Notes under the pieces: model-generated
Told to the model about the DNA's origin: nothing
The model's input: the letters and a program-made list of their open reading frames with translations, nothing else
Databases searched by the model: none
Shown: piece after piece, positions 48,768 to 59,159 of the stretch
How positions within the stretch are numbered: position 1 is the first letter of the stretch
How the letters are laid out: the number at the start of each line of letters is the position of its first letter
Origin: Streptomyces sp. S.PNR 29
GTDB taxonomy: Bacteria; Actinomycetota; Actinomycetes; Streptomycetales; Streptomycetaceae
DNA length: 64,000 nt
Reading direction: 5' to 3'
NCBI RefSeq assembly: GCF_030386795.1
Contig: NZ_JANUQM010000013.1
Span: forward strand, 186,001 to 250,000
Translations under genes and position numbers: made by a program

Positions 48768-50339
48768 ATGGGGTCGGAGAACATCCGCCGCTGGGAGTCG
48801 GGGGCACGCGCGCACGCCGTCACGGATCCCTTCGGTCAGGGCCCCGTCCCCTGGCTGCGCGGCGGCGAGACGTACTTCGACGACACAGGCCTGGTCGTCC
48901 CCTGGTACGCGGACCCGGACCCGGCCCGCACCAGCCACCGGGACGCCCCCGGCCAGGACGCCCCCGGCCAGGACGCCCACCGGAGCCACACCCACCAGCG
49001 CGCCACCCGGCGGGACGGCACCCGCGGGATCCCCGCCCAGCGCCCCACTGGAGGCCCCCGCGCGGCCGACGACGTCCACCGCCAGATCAAGGGATTCGTC
49101 TCCACCGGCGCCGTCGCACCCGGCGAGGCCCTCGACTTCCACGTCACCGTGGACCCGCCCCAGGAATTCGGCGTCGACATCTACCGCATCGGCCACTACG
49201 ACGGCGACGGCGCCGCCAAGATCACCACCAGTCCCCGGCTCTCCGGCATCGTCCAGGCCCCGCCGCTCACCGCCGACCGCACGGTCTCCTGCCACCACTG
49301 GTGGCTGTCCTGGCGGCTGCAGATCCCCGCGCACTGGAAGGTCGGTGCGTACGTCGCCGTCCTCACCACCGCCGACGGCTACCGCTCCCACGTCCCGTTC
49401 ACCGTCCGCGACGACCGCCCAGCGGACCTGCTCCTCGTCCTCCCGGACATCACCTGGCAGGCGTACAACCTCTACCCGGAGGACGGCCGCACCGGCGCCA
49501 GTTTCTATCACGCCTGGGACGAGGACGGCAGGCTGCTCGGCGAGGCGGACGCCGCCACCACGGTCTCCTTCGACCGCCCGTACGCGGGCGCCGGCCTCCC
49601 CCTGCACGTCGGCCGCGCCTACGACGTCATCCGCTGGGCCGAGCGCTACGGCTACGACCTCGCCTACGCCGACGCCCGCGACCTGCACGCCGGCCGCGTC
49701 GATCCCACCCGCTACCGGGGCCTGGTCTTCCCGGGCCACGACGAGTACTGGTCGGTCCCCATGCGGCGTACCGCCGAGGCCGCCCGCGACCACGGCACGT
49801 CCCTGGTCTTCCTCTCCGCCAACACCCTGTACTGGCAGGTGGAGCTGAGCCCCTCCCCGTCCGGCGCCCCGGACCGGCTTCTCACCTGCCGTAAGCGCAG
49901 GGGCCCGGGGAAACCCGTCCTCTGGCGCGAGATCGACCGCCCCGAACAGCAACTGCTCGGCATCCAGTACGCGGGCCACGTCCCCGAGCCGCACCCCCTG
50001 GTCGTCCGCAACGCCGACCACTGGATGTGGGAGGCGTCCGGCGTCCAGGAGGGCGAGGAGATCGAGGGCCTGGTGGCCGGCGAGGCCGACCGCTACTTCC
50101 CGCGCACCCCGCTCCCGGAGCACGAGGAGCGCGTCCTGCTCGCCCACTCCCCGTACACCGACAAGGAGGGCGCCGTCCGCCACCAGGAGACGTCCCTCTA
50201 CCGCGCCCCCTCCGGCGCCTGGGTCTTCGCATCCGGGACGTTCGCCTGGACCCCGGCCCTGGACCGCCCCGGCCACGCCGACGCCCGTATCCAGCGCGCC
50301 ACCGCCAGCCTCCTGGACCGCATCTGCAAACGCGACTGA
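48768..50339 (+). CDS. N,N-dimethylformamidase large-subunit-like protein
   Basis: The 523-residue protein matches the C-terminal domain family of the dimethylformamidase beta subunit. A beta-rich first part (IKGFVSTGAVAPGEALDFHV; VDIYRIGHYDGDGAAKI) leads into VLPDITWQAYNLYPEDG, the start of the catalytic-like domain, then LVFPGHDEYWSVPMRRTAEAARDHGTSLVFLSANTLYWQV. Residues 45-95 are a hydrophilic spacer with a PGQDA repeat. No signal peptide is seen. ATG at 48768 follows AAGGGAGGGG. The true substrate is unknown; amide cleavage is only suggested by the family. Confidence 0.82.
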   Translation: MGSENIRRWESGARAHAVTDPFGQGPVPWLRGGETYFDDTGLVVPWYADPDPARTSHRDAPGQDAPGQDAHRSHTHQRATRRDGTRGIPAQRPTGGPRAADDVHRQIKGFVSTGAVAPGEALDFHVTVDPPQEFGVDIYRIGHYDGDGAAKITTSPRLSGIVQAPPLTADRTVSCHHWWLSWRLQIPAHWKVGAYVAVLTTADGYRSHVPFTVRDDRPADLLLVLPDITWQAYNLYPEDGRTGASFYHAWDEDGRLLGEADAATTVSFDRPYAGAGLPLHVGRAYDVIRWAERYGYDLAYADARDLHAGRVDPTRYRGLVFPGHDEYWSVPMRRTAEAARDHGTSLVFLSANTLYWQVELSPSPSGAPDRLLTCRKRRGPGKPVLWREIDRPEQQLLGIQYAGHVPEPHPLVVRNADHWMWEASGVQEGEEIEGLVAGEADRYFPRTPLPEHEERVLLAHSPYTDKEGAVRHQETSLYRAPSGAWVFASGTFAWTPALDRPGHADARIQRATASLLDRICKRD

Positions 50340-50408
50340 CCCCATGCGCCTCAACCACTCCCCGTACGGGACAATCAGGAGCATTGGACAGAGCCACGGG
50401 GAGGAACC

Positions 50409-51308
50409 GTGTCCGGATTCGTCGAGAAGCCCGAGCCGATCCAGGTTCCGGGCCTGGTGCATCTGCACACCGGCAAGGTGCGCGAGCTGTACCAGAACGA
50501 GGCGGGCGACCTCGTGATGGTCGCCAGTGACCGCATCTCCGCCTTCGACTGGGTGCTGCCGACCGAGATCCCGGACAAGGGCCGGATCCTCACTCAGCTC
50601 TCCCTGTGGTGGTTCGACCAGATCGCCGACCTGATCCCGAACCACATCCTGAGCACGGAGCTGCCCGCAGGCGTCCCCGCCGACTGGGAGGGCCGCACCG
50701 TCGTCTGCAAGTCCCTGAGCATGGTCCCCGTCGAGGCCGTGGCCCGCGGTTACCTCACCGGCTCGGGCCTCGCCGAGTACAAGCAGTCCCGTACCGTCTG
50801 CGGGCTCGCCCTCCCCGAAGGTCTCGTCGACGGTTCCGAGCTGCCCGCCCCGATCTTCACGCCGGCCACCAAGGCCGCGGTCGGCGAGCACGACGAGAAC
50901 GTGTCCTACGAGGAGGTCGCCCGCCAGGTCGGCGCCGACACCGCCGCCCAGCTGCGCCAGGCGACCCTCGCCGTCTACTCACGTGGCCGGGACATCGCCC
51001 GTGAACGCGGCATCATCCTCGCGGACACCAAGTTCGAGTTCGGCTTCGAGGACGGCGACCTGGTCCTCGCCGACGAGGTCCTCACCCCGGACTCCTCGCG
51101 CTTCTGGCCGGCCGACCAGTGGCAGCCGGGCCGCTCCCAGCCGTCGTACGACAAGCAGTTCGTCCGCGACTGGCTGACCTCCCCCGACTCCGGCTGGGAC
51201 CGCGCGAGCGAGCAGCCGCCGCCGCAGCTGCCGCAGCAGGTCGTGGAGGCGACCCGCGGGAGGTACGTGGAGGCGTACGAGCGGCTGACCGGCACGAGCT
51301 GGAGCTGA
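50409..51308 (+). CDS. purC: phosphoribosylaminoimidazole-succinocarboxamide synthase
   Basis: The 299-residue SAICAR synthase (CAIR plus aspartate plus ATP) shows HLHTGKVRELYQ at the start, VASDRISAFDWVLPTEIPDKG, the signature CKSLSMVPVEAVARGYLTGSG, and ILADTKFEFGFEDGDLVLADEVLTPDSSRFWP. Length is normal. GTG at 50409 follows GGGGAGGAACC. It lies 69 bp after the DMFase-like gene and is separated from tRNA-Gly by a terminator. Confidence 0.97.
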   Translation: MSGFVEKPEPIQVPGLVHLHTGKVRELYQNEAGDLVMVASDRISAFDWVLPTEIPDKGRILTQLSLWWFDQIADLIPNHILSTELPAGVPADWEGRTVVCKSLSMVPVEAVARGYLTGSGLAEYKQSRTVCGLALPEGLVDGSELPAPIFTPATKAAVGEHDENVSYEEVARQVGADTAAQLRQATLAVYSRGRDIARERGIILADTKFEFGFEDGDLVLADEVLTPDSSRFWPADQWQPGRSQPSYDKQFVRDWLTSPDSGWDRASEQPPPQLPQQVVEATRGRYVEAYERLTGTSWS

Positions 51309-51364
51309 CCGCACGATGAGGGCCCGGCCGGAGGGCCGGGCCCGCGGAGCGACGATCACACGAC

Positions 51365-51393
51365 GAAGGCCCCGGTCGATGACCGGGGCCTTC
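51365..51393. terminator. bidirectional terminator between purC and tRNA-Gly(GCC) copy 1
   Basis: GAAGGCCCCGGTC pairs with GACCGGGGCCTTC, a perfect 13-bp stem with a GAT loop. Confidence 0.8.
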
Positions 51394-51401
51394 TGTGACG
51401 G

Positions 51402-51474
51402 AGCGGACGACGAGGCTCGAACTCGCGACCTCAACCTTGGCAAGGTTGCGCTCTACCAACTGAGCTACGTCCGC
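51402..51474 (-). tRNA. tRNA-Gly (anticodon GCC), copy 1
   Basis: Minus strand: GCGGACG acceptor pairs with CGTCCGC. The D arm is GCTCAGTTGGTAGAGC. The anticodon arm is CAACC-TTGCCAA-GGTTG with anticodon GCC. The T loop is GTTCGAGCC. CCA is not fully encoded. The 73 bp are identical to 51782-51854. Confidence 0.95.
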
Positions 51475-51781
51475 GTTGCGCCGTGGCGCGAGAGCAACTA
51501 TACCCAACCTCGCTCCCGCGCGGGACGCACAGCCGCATGCCGGTTCTCCGCTCCGAGCTCGGACGCGGCCGACACCCCCGCAGTTCGGCGGCCAACTCGG
51601 GGCCGGCGTACGAGTCTCCAGCGTGGGTCGTGCGAAGGGGCGTCTCCGCGCACCCGGCTTCCGGGCAGGCCGGCCGACCAGCGATGTGGCGACCTTCACA
51701 CCGTCCGCGCCGGTGATCTGCGGTTCCCGTACGGGAACGCAAAAAAGACCCCGGTCCATCAGGACCGGGGTCTCATTCCCG
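51475..51781. other. spacer between the two tRNA-Gly(GCC) copies
   Basis: No gene is seen. It includes a perfect 16-bp palindrome GTTCCCGTACGGGAAC (51723-51738) and the terminator of the second copy. The promoter for copy 1 should be at about 51480-51520. Confidence 0.45.
51741..51773 (-). terminator. rho-independent terminator of tRNA-Gly(GCC) copy 2
   Basis: A 12-bp stem (AGACCCCGGTCC with GGACCGGGGTCT, ATCA loop) is followed on the minus strand by a run of six T. Confidence 0.9.
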
Positions 51782-51854
51782 AGCGGACGACGAGGCTCGA
51801 ACTCGCGACCTCAACCTTGGCAAGGTTGCGCTCTACCAACTGAGCTACGTCCGC
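51782..51854 (-). tRNA. tRNA-Gly (anticodon GCC), copy 2
   Basis: Identical in all 73 bp to the copy at 51402-51474. It lies between tRNA-Gly(TCC) upstream and its own T-run terminator downstream. Confidence 0.95.
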
Positions 51855-51935
51855 ATTGCCCCCGACCAGCTTTCACTGATCGGTGCGAGCACCAGCCTAC
51901 CTGATCCACAAGAGTGCTCGGGACCGGTGGTGCAG

Positions 51936-52007
51936 AGCGGGTGACAGGAATCGCACACTGCGCCTTCCCCCTGGAAGGGGGATGTTCTACTACTGAACTA
52001 CACCCGC
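51936..52007 (-). tRNA. tRNA-Gly (anticodon TCC)
   Basis: Minus strand: GCGGGTG acceptor pairs with CACCCGC. The anticodon loop is CTTCCAG with anticodon TCC. The T arm contains GCGATTCCTGTC. It is 81 bp upstream of tRNA-Gly(GCC) copy 2 and may share its transcript. Confidence 0.92.
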
Positions 52008-52131
52008 GTGGCCTTCGTGGGCCTGGCCTTTCGGCCGTGCCCCTCGGCGTGCTCCAGACTCTAGCTGATCAGCAGGGGTGCTGCGCAAGTCGGTTGTCCC
52101 GAGGGGCGGGTGAGCGGCCGTCGGCCGTCGC

Positions 52132-52449
52132 TCACTGTGCCGCGGTGAACGCCTCGTACACCTTCTTGGGGATCCGGCCCCGCGCGGGCACGTCCATCTT
52201 GTTCGCCAGGGCCCAGGCCCGGACGGCCGCCGGGTCGGGGGCGACCTCCGTCTGCTTGTACGCCCGGCCCGACCGCGACCGCTTGCGGCCGGCCGCCACG
52301 TACGGCTCCAGCGCGCTGCGCAGTTGCTGGGCATTGGCTTCGTTCAGGTCGATCTCGTACGACTTGCCGTCGAGTCCGAAGGCGATCGTTTCCGCCGCTT
52401 CCGAGCCGTCGATGTCGTCAAAGAGAGTGACCACGACCTTCTGCGCCAC
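52132..52449 (-). CDS. lsrL: Lsr2-family nucleoid-associated protein (LsrL-like paralogue)
   Basis: The 105-residue protein has the N-terminal dimerisation domain (AQKVVVTLFDDIDGSEAAET, FGLDGKSYEIDLNEANAQQLRSAL) and a C-terminal DNA-binding domain in which ARGRIPKKVYEAF supplies the R-G-R AT-hook-like clamp (about residues 88-93). Lsr2 silences AT-rich foreign DNA. The position between purC and purS matches the second paralogue, LsrL, of S. coelicolor (from memory). GTG at 52449 follows GAAGGGA. Its upstream region is AT-rich, so it may bind its own promoter. Confidence 0.9.
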   Translation of the reverse strand: MAQKVVVTLFDDIDGSEAAETIAFGLDGKSYEIDLNEANAQQLRSALEPYVAAGRKRSRSGRAYKQTEVAPDPAAVRAWALANKMDVPARGRIPKKVYEAFTAAQ

Positions 52450-52792
52450 GAATATCGGTCCCTTCGTGCGACACCTTGTCCGTGATGACATGCAAAGACG
52501 TCACGGAGATGTCGGCTGTCCGCCTGTTATTGGGCAAAGTATCGGCTATTGCCAATTCATTTGTACAGTGCCTGGCATTGCAATGTGAAGCCGGACTAAA
52601 TCCGTCCGCGTGTCCATCGCGCAATACCCGTCCGGGGCGGTTCCCGGAACTTTCCCAGAACTTTTCGCGACAAGGCGCGACCGAGACCGGATCGTGACAG
52701 GGGTCACGTAGATTCCTACAACTCTACTCGCGTAGAAATTTTGTGCGGGTAGTCTGAAGGGACCTGCTCAGCACCACACACCGGGAGTGCCA
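52450..52792. promoter_or_regulatory. AT-rich divergent control region of lsrL and purSQL
   Basis: These 343 bp hold no gene. Around 52520-52600 and 52700-52745 the sequence is unusually AT-rich. Inverted motifs are visible: GGCAA (52533-52537) with TTGCC (52549-52553), and CTACTCGCGTAG near 52725. The purSQL promoter must lie in the right part, and lsrL transcription starts from the left part. Confidence 0.5.
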
Positions 52793-53056
52793 GTGGCACG
52801 CGTCGTAGTCGACGTCATGCTCAAGCCGGAGATCCTCGACCCCCAGGGCCAGGCGGTGCAGCGCGCACTGCCGCGACTGGGTTTCGAGGGCATCTCCGAC
52901 GTACGTCAGGGAAAGCGATTCGAACTCGAGGTTGACGGGCCGGTCGACGAGGCCGTGCTCGCCCGCATCCATGATCTTGCGGAATCCTTCCTGGCCAACA
53001 CCGTGATCGAGGACTTCACCGTCCGGGTCGAGGAAGTCGCGGAGGCCGTGAAGTGA
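52793..53056 (+). CDS. purS: phosphoribosylformylglycinamidine synthase subunit PurS
   Basis: The 87-residue small subunit of the FGAM synthase complex bridges PurL and PurQ. The start ARVVVDVMLKPEILDPQGQAV is diagnostic, as is RQGKRFELEVDGPVDEA. GTG at 52793 has GGGAG 7 bp upstream; the GTG at 52787 is too near that site. Its end overlaps purQ by four bases (GTGA). Confidence 0.95.
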   Translation: MARVVVDVMLKPEILDPQGQAVQRALPRLGFEGISDVRQGKRFELEVDGPVDEAVLARIHDLAESFLANTVIEDFTVRVEEVAEAVK

Positions 53057-53729
53057 CCGCTCGTATTGGCGTCGTCACTTTCCCGGGCAGCCTCGACGAC
53101 CGGGACACGCAGCGTGCGATCCGCGTCGCAGGGGCCGAGCCGGTTGCCCTGTGGCACAAGGACAAGGACCTCAAGCAGGTCGACGCGGTGGTGCTGTGCG
53201 GTGGTTTTTCCTACGGCGACTATCTGCGCGCCGGGGCGATCGCCCGCTTCTCGCCGGTGATGGAGCCCCTGCTGGAGCAGGCCAGGGCCGGTCTGCCGGT
53301 GCTCGGCATCTGCAACGGCTTCCAGATCCTCACCGAGGCCCACCTGCTGCCGGGCACGATGCTGCGCAACAACCACCTGCACTTCATCTGCCGTGACCAG
53401 AAGCTGCGGGTGGAGAACGCCGAGACCGCCTGGACCAGCGACTACACCGCAGGCCAGGAGATCCACATCCCGCTGAAGAACATCGACGGGCAGTACGTCG
53501 CCGACCAGCGCACGCTGGACAAGCTGGAGGCCGAGGGCCGGGTCGCCTTCCGGTACCTGGACCTGAACCCCAACGGCTCGCTCAACGACATCGCCGGCGT
53601 CACCAACGAGGCCGGCAACGTCGTCGGCCTGATGCCGCACCCGGAGCACGCCGTCGAACCGCTGATCGGCACCGGCCGCACCGACGGCCTCCCCTTCTTC
53701 ACCTCGATCCTCAAGAAGCTGGTCAACGT

Positions 53730-53733
<4 letters not shown>
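53053..53733 (+). CDS. purQ: phosphoribosylformylglycinamidine synthase subunit PurQ (glutaminase)
   Basis: The 226-residue class I glutamine amidotransferase delivers ammonia to PurL. VTFPGSLDDRDTQRAI is at the start, the nucleophile elbow is GICNGFQILTEAHLLPG (Cys near residue 87), and the catalytic His-x-Glu is GLMPHPEHAVEP. It overlaps purS and purL by four bases each, so the three are translated together. Confidence 0.97.
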
Positions 53734-55988
<2,255 letters not shown>

Positions 55989-56001
55989 GTTCCGCAGTAC
56001 G

Positions 56002-56049
56002 CACGTCGAAGCCCCCCGACCGGTCCGCCGGTCGGGGGGCTTCGACGTG
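56002..56049 (+). terminator. 22-bp-stem terminator of the purSQL operon
   Basis: The arms 56002-56023 and 56028-56049 pair perfectly over 22 bp around a TCCG loop. It lies 13 bp after the purL stop, and the palindrome would work in both directions. Confidence 0.9.
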
Positions 56050-56072
56050 TCGTGCCCGTTCCCGTTGGTTGC

Positions 56073-56095
56073 ACGTAATTACGTAGTCCCGTAAT
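56073..56095. promoter_or_regulatory. operator-like inverted repeat before the ArsR-type gene
   Basis: ATTACG (56078-56083), six bases, CGTAAT (56090-56095) form an inverted repeat; ACGTAATTACGT (56073-56084) is a second, perfect palindrome that overlaps it. The repeat ends 8 bp before the GTG, typical for autoregulation by winged-helix repressors. Confidence 0.6.
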
Positions 56096-56103
56096 ATCGA
56101 GGC

Positions 56104-56604
56104 GTGGATCTCGAACAACGCGTCGCCGAGCTCGAACGGCGGCTGGCAGCGCTGGAAAGCGCGCAGCACACCGCCCCGCACCTCGGCGAGGGCGACTTCT
56201 GGGCCCTGCAAGGGTTCAAGGAGCAGCTGGCCGAGGTGCGGGCGGCCGATGGCGGGGTGCTGTTCACGGGGGCCGTGCGGCTGCCCACCGGGGAGCACTA
56301 CGAGTGGCAGCACGGGGTGCTGACCGAGGGCCTGCTGGACGACGACTGGACCGGGGCCGCCGAGTCGTTCGCGGCGCTCGGTCATCCGGTCCGGCTGCGG
56401 CTGCTGCGCGAGGTCGTCGGCGGCCGGCGCACCGCGGCCGAGCTGGCCGAGCTGGACGAGATCGGCACGACCGGCCAGATCTACCACCACCTGCGCCAAC
56501 TCACTGGCGCCGGCTGGCTGCACACGACCGGGCGCGGCCGCTACGAGGTGCCGGCCGGGCGGGTCGTACCGCTGCTGGTGGCGCTGTCGGCGGCCCGCCC
56601 GTAA
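56104..56604 (+). CDS. ArsR-like winged-helix regulator
   Basis: The 166-residue protein has an N-terminal coiled-coil start (DLEQRVAELERRLAALESAQ), a middle part, and a C-terminal ArsR-type winged helix (SFAALGHPVRLRLLREVVGG, TAAELAELDEIGTTGQIYHH, LRQLTGAGWL). No cysteine metal site of the ArsR alpha-3 type is seen. An inverted repeat just upstream suggests autoregulation. It precedes an M23 peptidase gene by 31 bp and probably controls it. Confidence 0.82.
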   Translation: MDLEQRVAELERRLAALESAQHTAPHLGEGDFWALQGFKEQLAEVRAADGGVLFTGAVRLPTGEHYEWQHGVLTEGLLDDDWTGAAESFAALGHPVRLRLLREVVGGRRTAAELAELDEIGTTGQIYHHLRQLTGAGWLHTTGRGRYEVPAGRVVPLLVALSAARP

Positions 56605-56635
56605 GCGAACCGAACCGAACGGAACCGGGGGAACG

Positions 56636-57469
56636 ATGTCCGTACGCAAACTCGTCAAGATCGTCTACCGCCTGCTGCAGCTGACGTTCCTGGGCCTGGT
56701 GATCGGCCATGCCGCGCTGGACTGGGGATACCCGTGGTGGTGGAACTTCCTGCCGATCGCCCTGTCCTACGTGATCCTCGTCGTGGCCCACAGGTGGGGC
56801 GGCGCCCCGGACGGCCCCCGCGCCGCCCGGGAACCGGTCGAGGTCGACCCGCCCGTCACCGGCCGCTGGCTCGCGCTGAACAGCCCGGCCGACCGCACGC
56901 CGAGCCACGGCACGCACGCCTACGGCCAGACCTTCGCCATCGACGTCGTCGCCGAGCCCGAGCCGGGCGCCCGCCCCGGCTTCCGCCCGCTGTGGCCACT
57001 CGCCCGCCGCAGCAGCGCCTTTCCGGCCTTCGGGGCCCCGCTGCTCGCCGTGGCCGACGCCACCGTCGTACGGGCCGTCGACGATCAGCGCGACCACCTC
57101 AGCCGCACATCGCTGCCCGCGCTGCTGTACCTGATGGTCGTGGAGGCGTCCGTGCGCGACCTGGCCGGCGCAGAGCGGATCGTCGGCAACCACGTCGTCC
57201 TCGACCTGGGCGACGGCACCCACGCCCTCTACGCCCACGTTCAGCGCGGCTCCCTCACCGTCCGCGAGGGCGACCGGGTGACCGCCGGACAGCCGATCGC
57301 CCGCTGCGGCAACTCCGGCAACACCACCGAGCCCCACCTGCACTTCCAGCTGATGGACGGCCCCGACCCGGACACCGCCCGCGGTATCCCCTTCACCTGG
57401 CGCGGAATCGGCGTCCCCCGCAACCAGGAGATCTTCGAGGCGTCCACGACCGCGTCGCGGCCCGCATAG
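56636..57469 (+). CDS. membrane-anchored M23-family metallopeptidase
   Basis: The 277-residue protein has two N-terminal hydrophobic segments (about residues 12-30 and 33-50). The LytM-like beta domain contains HGTHAYGQTFAIDVV (zinc His...Asp) and HALYAHVQRGSL, GQPIARCGNSGNTTEPHLHFQLMDG with the H-x-H motif. Such enzymes cut peptide crosslinks of peptidoglycan or of other wall peptides. ATG at 56636 follows GGGGGAA. A sterol-carrier-family gene follows 9 bp later in the same direction. Confidence 0.87.
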   Translation: MSVRKLVKIVYRLLQLTFLGLVIGHAALDWGYPWWWNFLPIALSYVILVVAHRWGGAPDGPRAAREPVEVDPPVTGRWLALNSPADRTPSHGTHAYGQTFAIDVVAEPEPGARPGFRPLWPLARRSSAFPAFGAPLLAVADATVVRAVDDQRDHLSRTSLPALLYLMVVEASVRDLAGAERIVGNHVVLDLGDGTHALYAHVQRGSLTVREGDRVTAGQPIARCGNSGNTTEPHLHFQLMDGPDPDTARGIPFTWRGIGVPRNQEIFEASTTASRPA

Positions 57470-57478
57470 GCTGCCGCC

Positions 57479-58276
57479 ATGCCCCCGGCCAGGAAGCGCA
57501 CCCGCAGCTACGACCCCGCCAAGATCCGCACCGCCGTGTTCACCCAGTTCGGGAACGTACGACAGGCCGTACGCACCCTGAGCCCCGCGCAGCTCGGCCT
57601 GCCGACGCGGCTGGGGGACTGGACGGTCCGGGACCTGGCCGCGCACGTCACCATGGCCGTGGAGACCGTCAGCCGCAACCTCGACCGGGAGGAGCCGGCG
57701 AAGGCGGAACTGACCCTGCTGGACTGGCCCTTCGCCACCGCCGTACGGGCCGCCGACATCGACGAGGGCACCCGGGAACTGGCGCGGGCCAACCCCGACC
57801 TCGACGCCCTCTACGCCCGCACCGAGGAACGCCTCACCGAGCGCCTCGCCACCGCTCCCGGCGCCCGGCTGCTCGCCGCCCGGACCGGTGCCATGACGCT
57901 CGCCGACTACCTCGTCACCCGCACCGTCGAGCTCGTCGCCCACACCGACGACCTGAACGCCGCCGTGCCCGGCCTCGACATCCCGTACGACCGCCAGGCC
58001 CTCGCCGCCTGCACCCGGCTGCTCGCCGACGCGCTGGCCGCGAAGGCGCCCGGCGGGTCGACGGAGGTGCGGATCCCGCCGTACGCCGTCGTGCAGTGCG
58101 TGCAGGGACCGAGGCACACCCGCGGCACCCCGCCCAACGTCGTCGAGACCGACCCGCTGACCTGGGTCCGGCTCGCGACCGGGCGGGTGGCGTGGGCGGA
58201 CGCCGTGCGGGACGCCACGGTCAGCGCCAGCGGGGAGCGGGCGGATCTGGAGCCGTATCTGCCGCTGATGGGCTGA
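57479..58276 (+). CDS. sterol carrier/maleylpyruvate isomerase (DinB-fold) family protein
   Basis: The 265-residue protein has an N-terminal DinB-like four-helix region with the metal/mycothiol-type motif RLGDWTVRDLAAHVTMAVE and a later VELVAHTDDLNAAV, whose His could complete the site. The C-terminal 80 residues look like a sterol-carrier-like domain (YAVVQCVQGPRHTRGTPPNVVETDPLTWVRLATGR). Related actinobacterial enzymes use mycothiol. It starts 9 bp after the M23 gene. The substrate is unknown. Confidence 0.8.
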   Translation: MPPARKRTRSYDPAKIRTAVFTQFGNVRQAVRTLSPAQLGLPTRLGDWTVRDLAAHVTMAVETVSRNLDREEPAKAELTLLDWPFATAVRAADIDEGTRELARANPDLDALYARTEERLTERLATAPGARLLAARTGAMTLADYLVTRTVELVAHTDDLNAAVPGLDIPYDRQALAACTRLLADALAAKAPGGSTEVRIPPYAVVQCVQGPRHTRGTPPNVVETDPLTWVRLATGRVAWADAVRDATVSASGERADLEPYLPLMG

Positions 58277-58316
58277 CCCGAGGGAACCGGCCGTTCCCCG
58301 GGCCCGTCGAACCGGC

Positions 58317-59087
58317 ATGGACAGGCACAAGCAGCGCATGACCCTGACGGCCGCCGCCGTACTCGTCCCGCTCGCGGCGGCCTGCGGCAGCGAGAAGGCG
58401 GGCAGCGGCTCGGCCGGCGTCGAGCAGCCTCTCACCGGCGTCCACTGGAGCGTCGACAGCGTCACCGTCGACGGCACCACCCACCGCGCCCCGCAGGGAG
58501 CGCACGTCGAGATCGACGACAGCGGCACGGCGCAGGGCAACTTCGGCTGCAACCACTTCAGCGCGAAGGCCGACATCGACGGCGACCGCGTCCGGCTCGG
58601 CGACACCCGGTCGACCGAGATGGCCTGCGAGAAGGCCCCCATGGACTTCGAGGAGACCCTCGCCCGGGCCCTCACCGACGGCCCGCTCAAGGCCCGCGTC
58701 ACGAGCGACCGCCTGACCCTCACCACCGACGCCGGCGACCGCGTCCGCCTCACCAGGGCGGAGGACGTCCCGCTGTACGGCACCCGGTGGAACGTCACCT
58801 CACCCGCGAGTACCGCGCAGGCCCACCTCACCTTCGACAAGAAGTCCGGCAAGGTCACCGGGAGCCTCGGCTGCAACAAGGTCACCGCGACGGCCACGGT
58901 CCGCGACGGCCGTATCACCCTGGGCGCGCCGTCCACCACCCGAATGATGTGCGACGCCTCACTCATGAAGGCGGAGAAGCGTCTCCTGAAGGTCCTCGAC
59001 GGCACGGTGACGTACCGACTCGATCACCGCGCCCTCACGCTGACCAGCGACAACGGGGAAAAGGTGACGGCCGTCGCCGACAGGTGA
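58317..59087 (+). CDS. lipoprotein with two META domains
   Basis: The 256-residue protein has a lipoprotein signal (TLTAAAVLVPLAAACGS, lipobox LAAAC, Cys near residue 23). Two tandem META/HslJ-like domains follow. The first, about 38-140, has VHWSVDSV, GNFGCNHFSAKADIDGDRV and TEMACEK. The second, about 150-250, has TRWNVTS, GSLGCNKVTATATV and TTRMMCD. Each has the conserved Cys pair (GCN...MxC). Probably anchored to the outer face of the membrane; function unknown, with stress tolerance suggested for HslJ relatives. Confidence 0.87.
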   Translation: MDRHKQRMTLTAAAVLVPLAAACGSEKAGSGSAGVEQPLTGVHWSVDSVTVDGTTHRAPQGAHVEIDDSGTAQGNFGCNHFSAKADIDGDRVRLGDTRSTEMACEKAPMDFEETLARALTDGPLKARVTSDRLTLTTDAGDRVRLTRAEDVPLYGTRWNVTSPASTAQAHLTFDKKSGKVTGSLGCNKVTATATVRDGRITLGAPSTTRMMCDASLMKAEKRLLKVLDGTVTYRLDHRALTLTSDNGEKVTAVADR

Positions 59088-59159
59088 TCCACAACGGCAG
59101 GGCCCTTTCAAAGGTTCCCCAATTCGGACCAGTGGTCGATCTCGCCTACACTCGGTGGC

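Noticed and set aside
52640..52792. A purine riboswitch in front of purSQL
   Set aside because: I could not find the conserved three-way junction bases of the purine aptamer.
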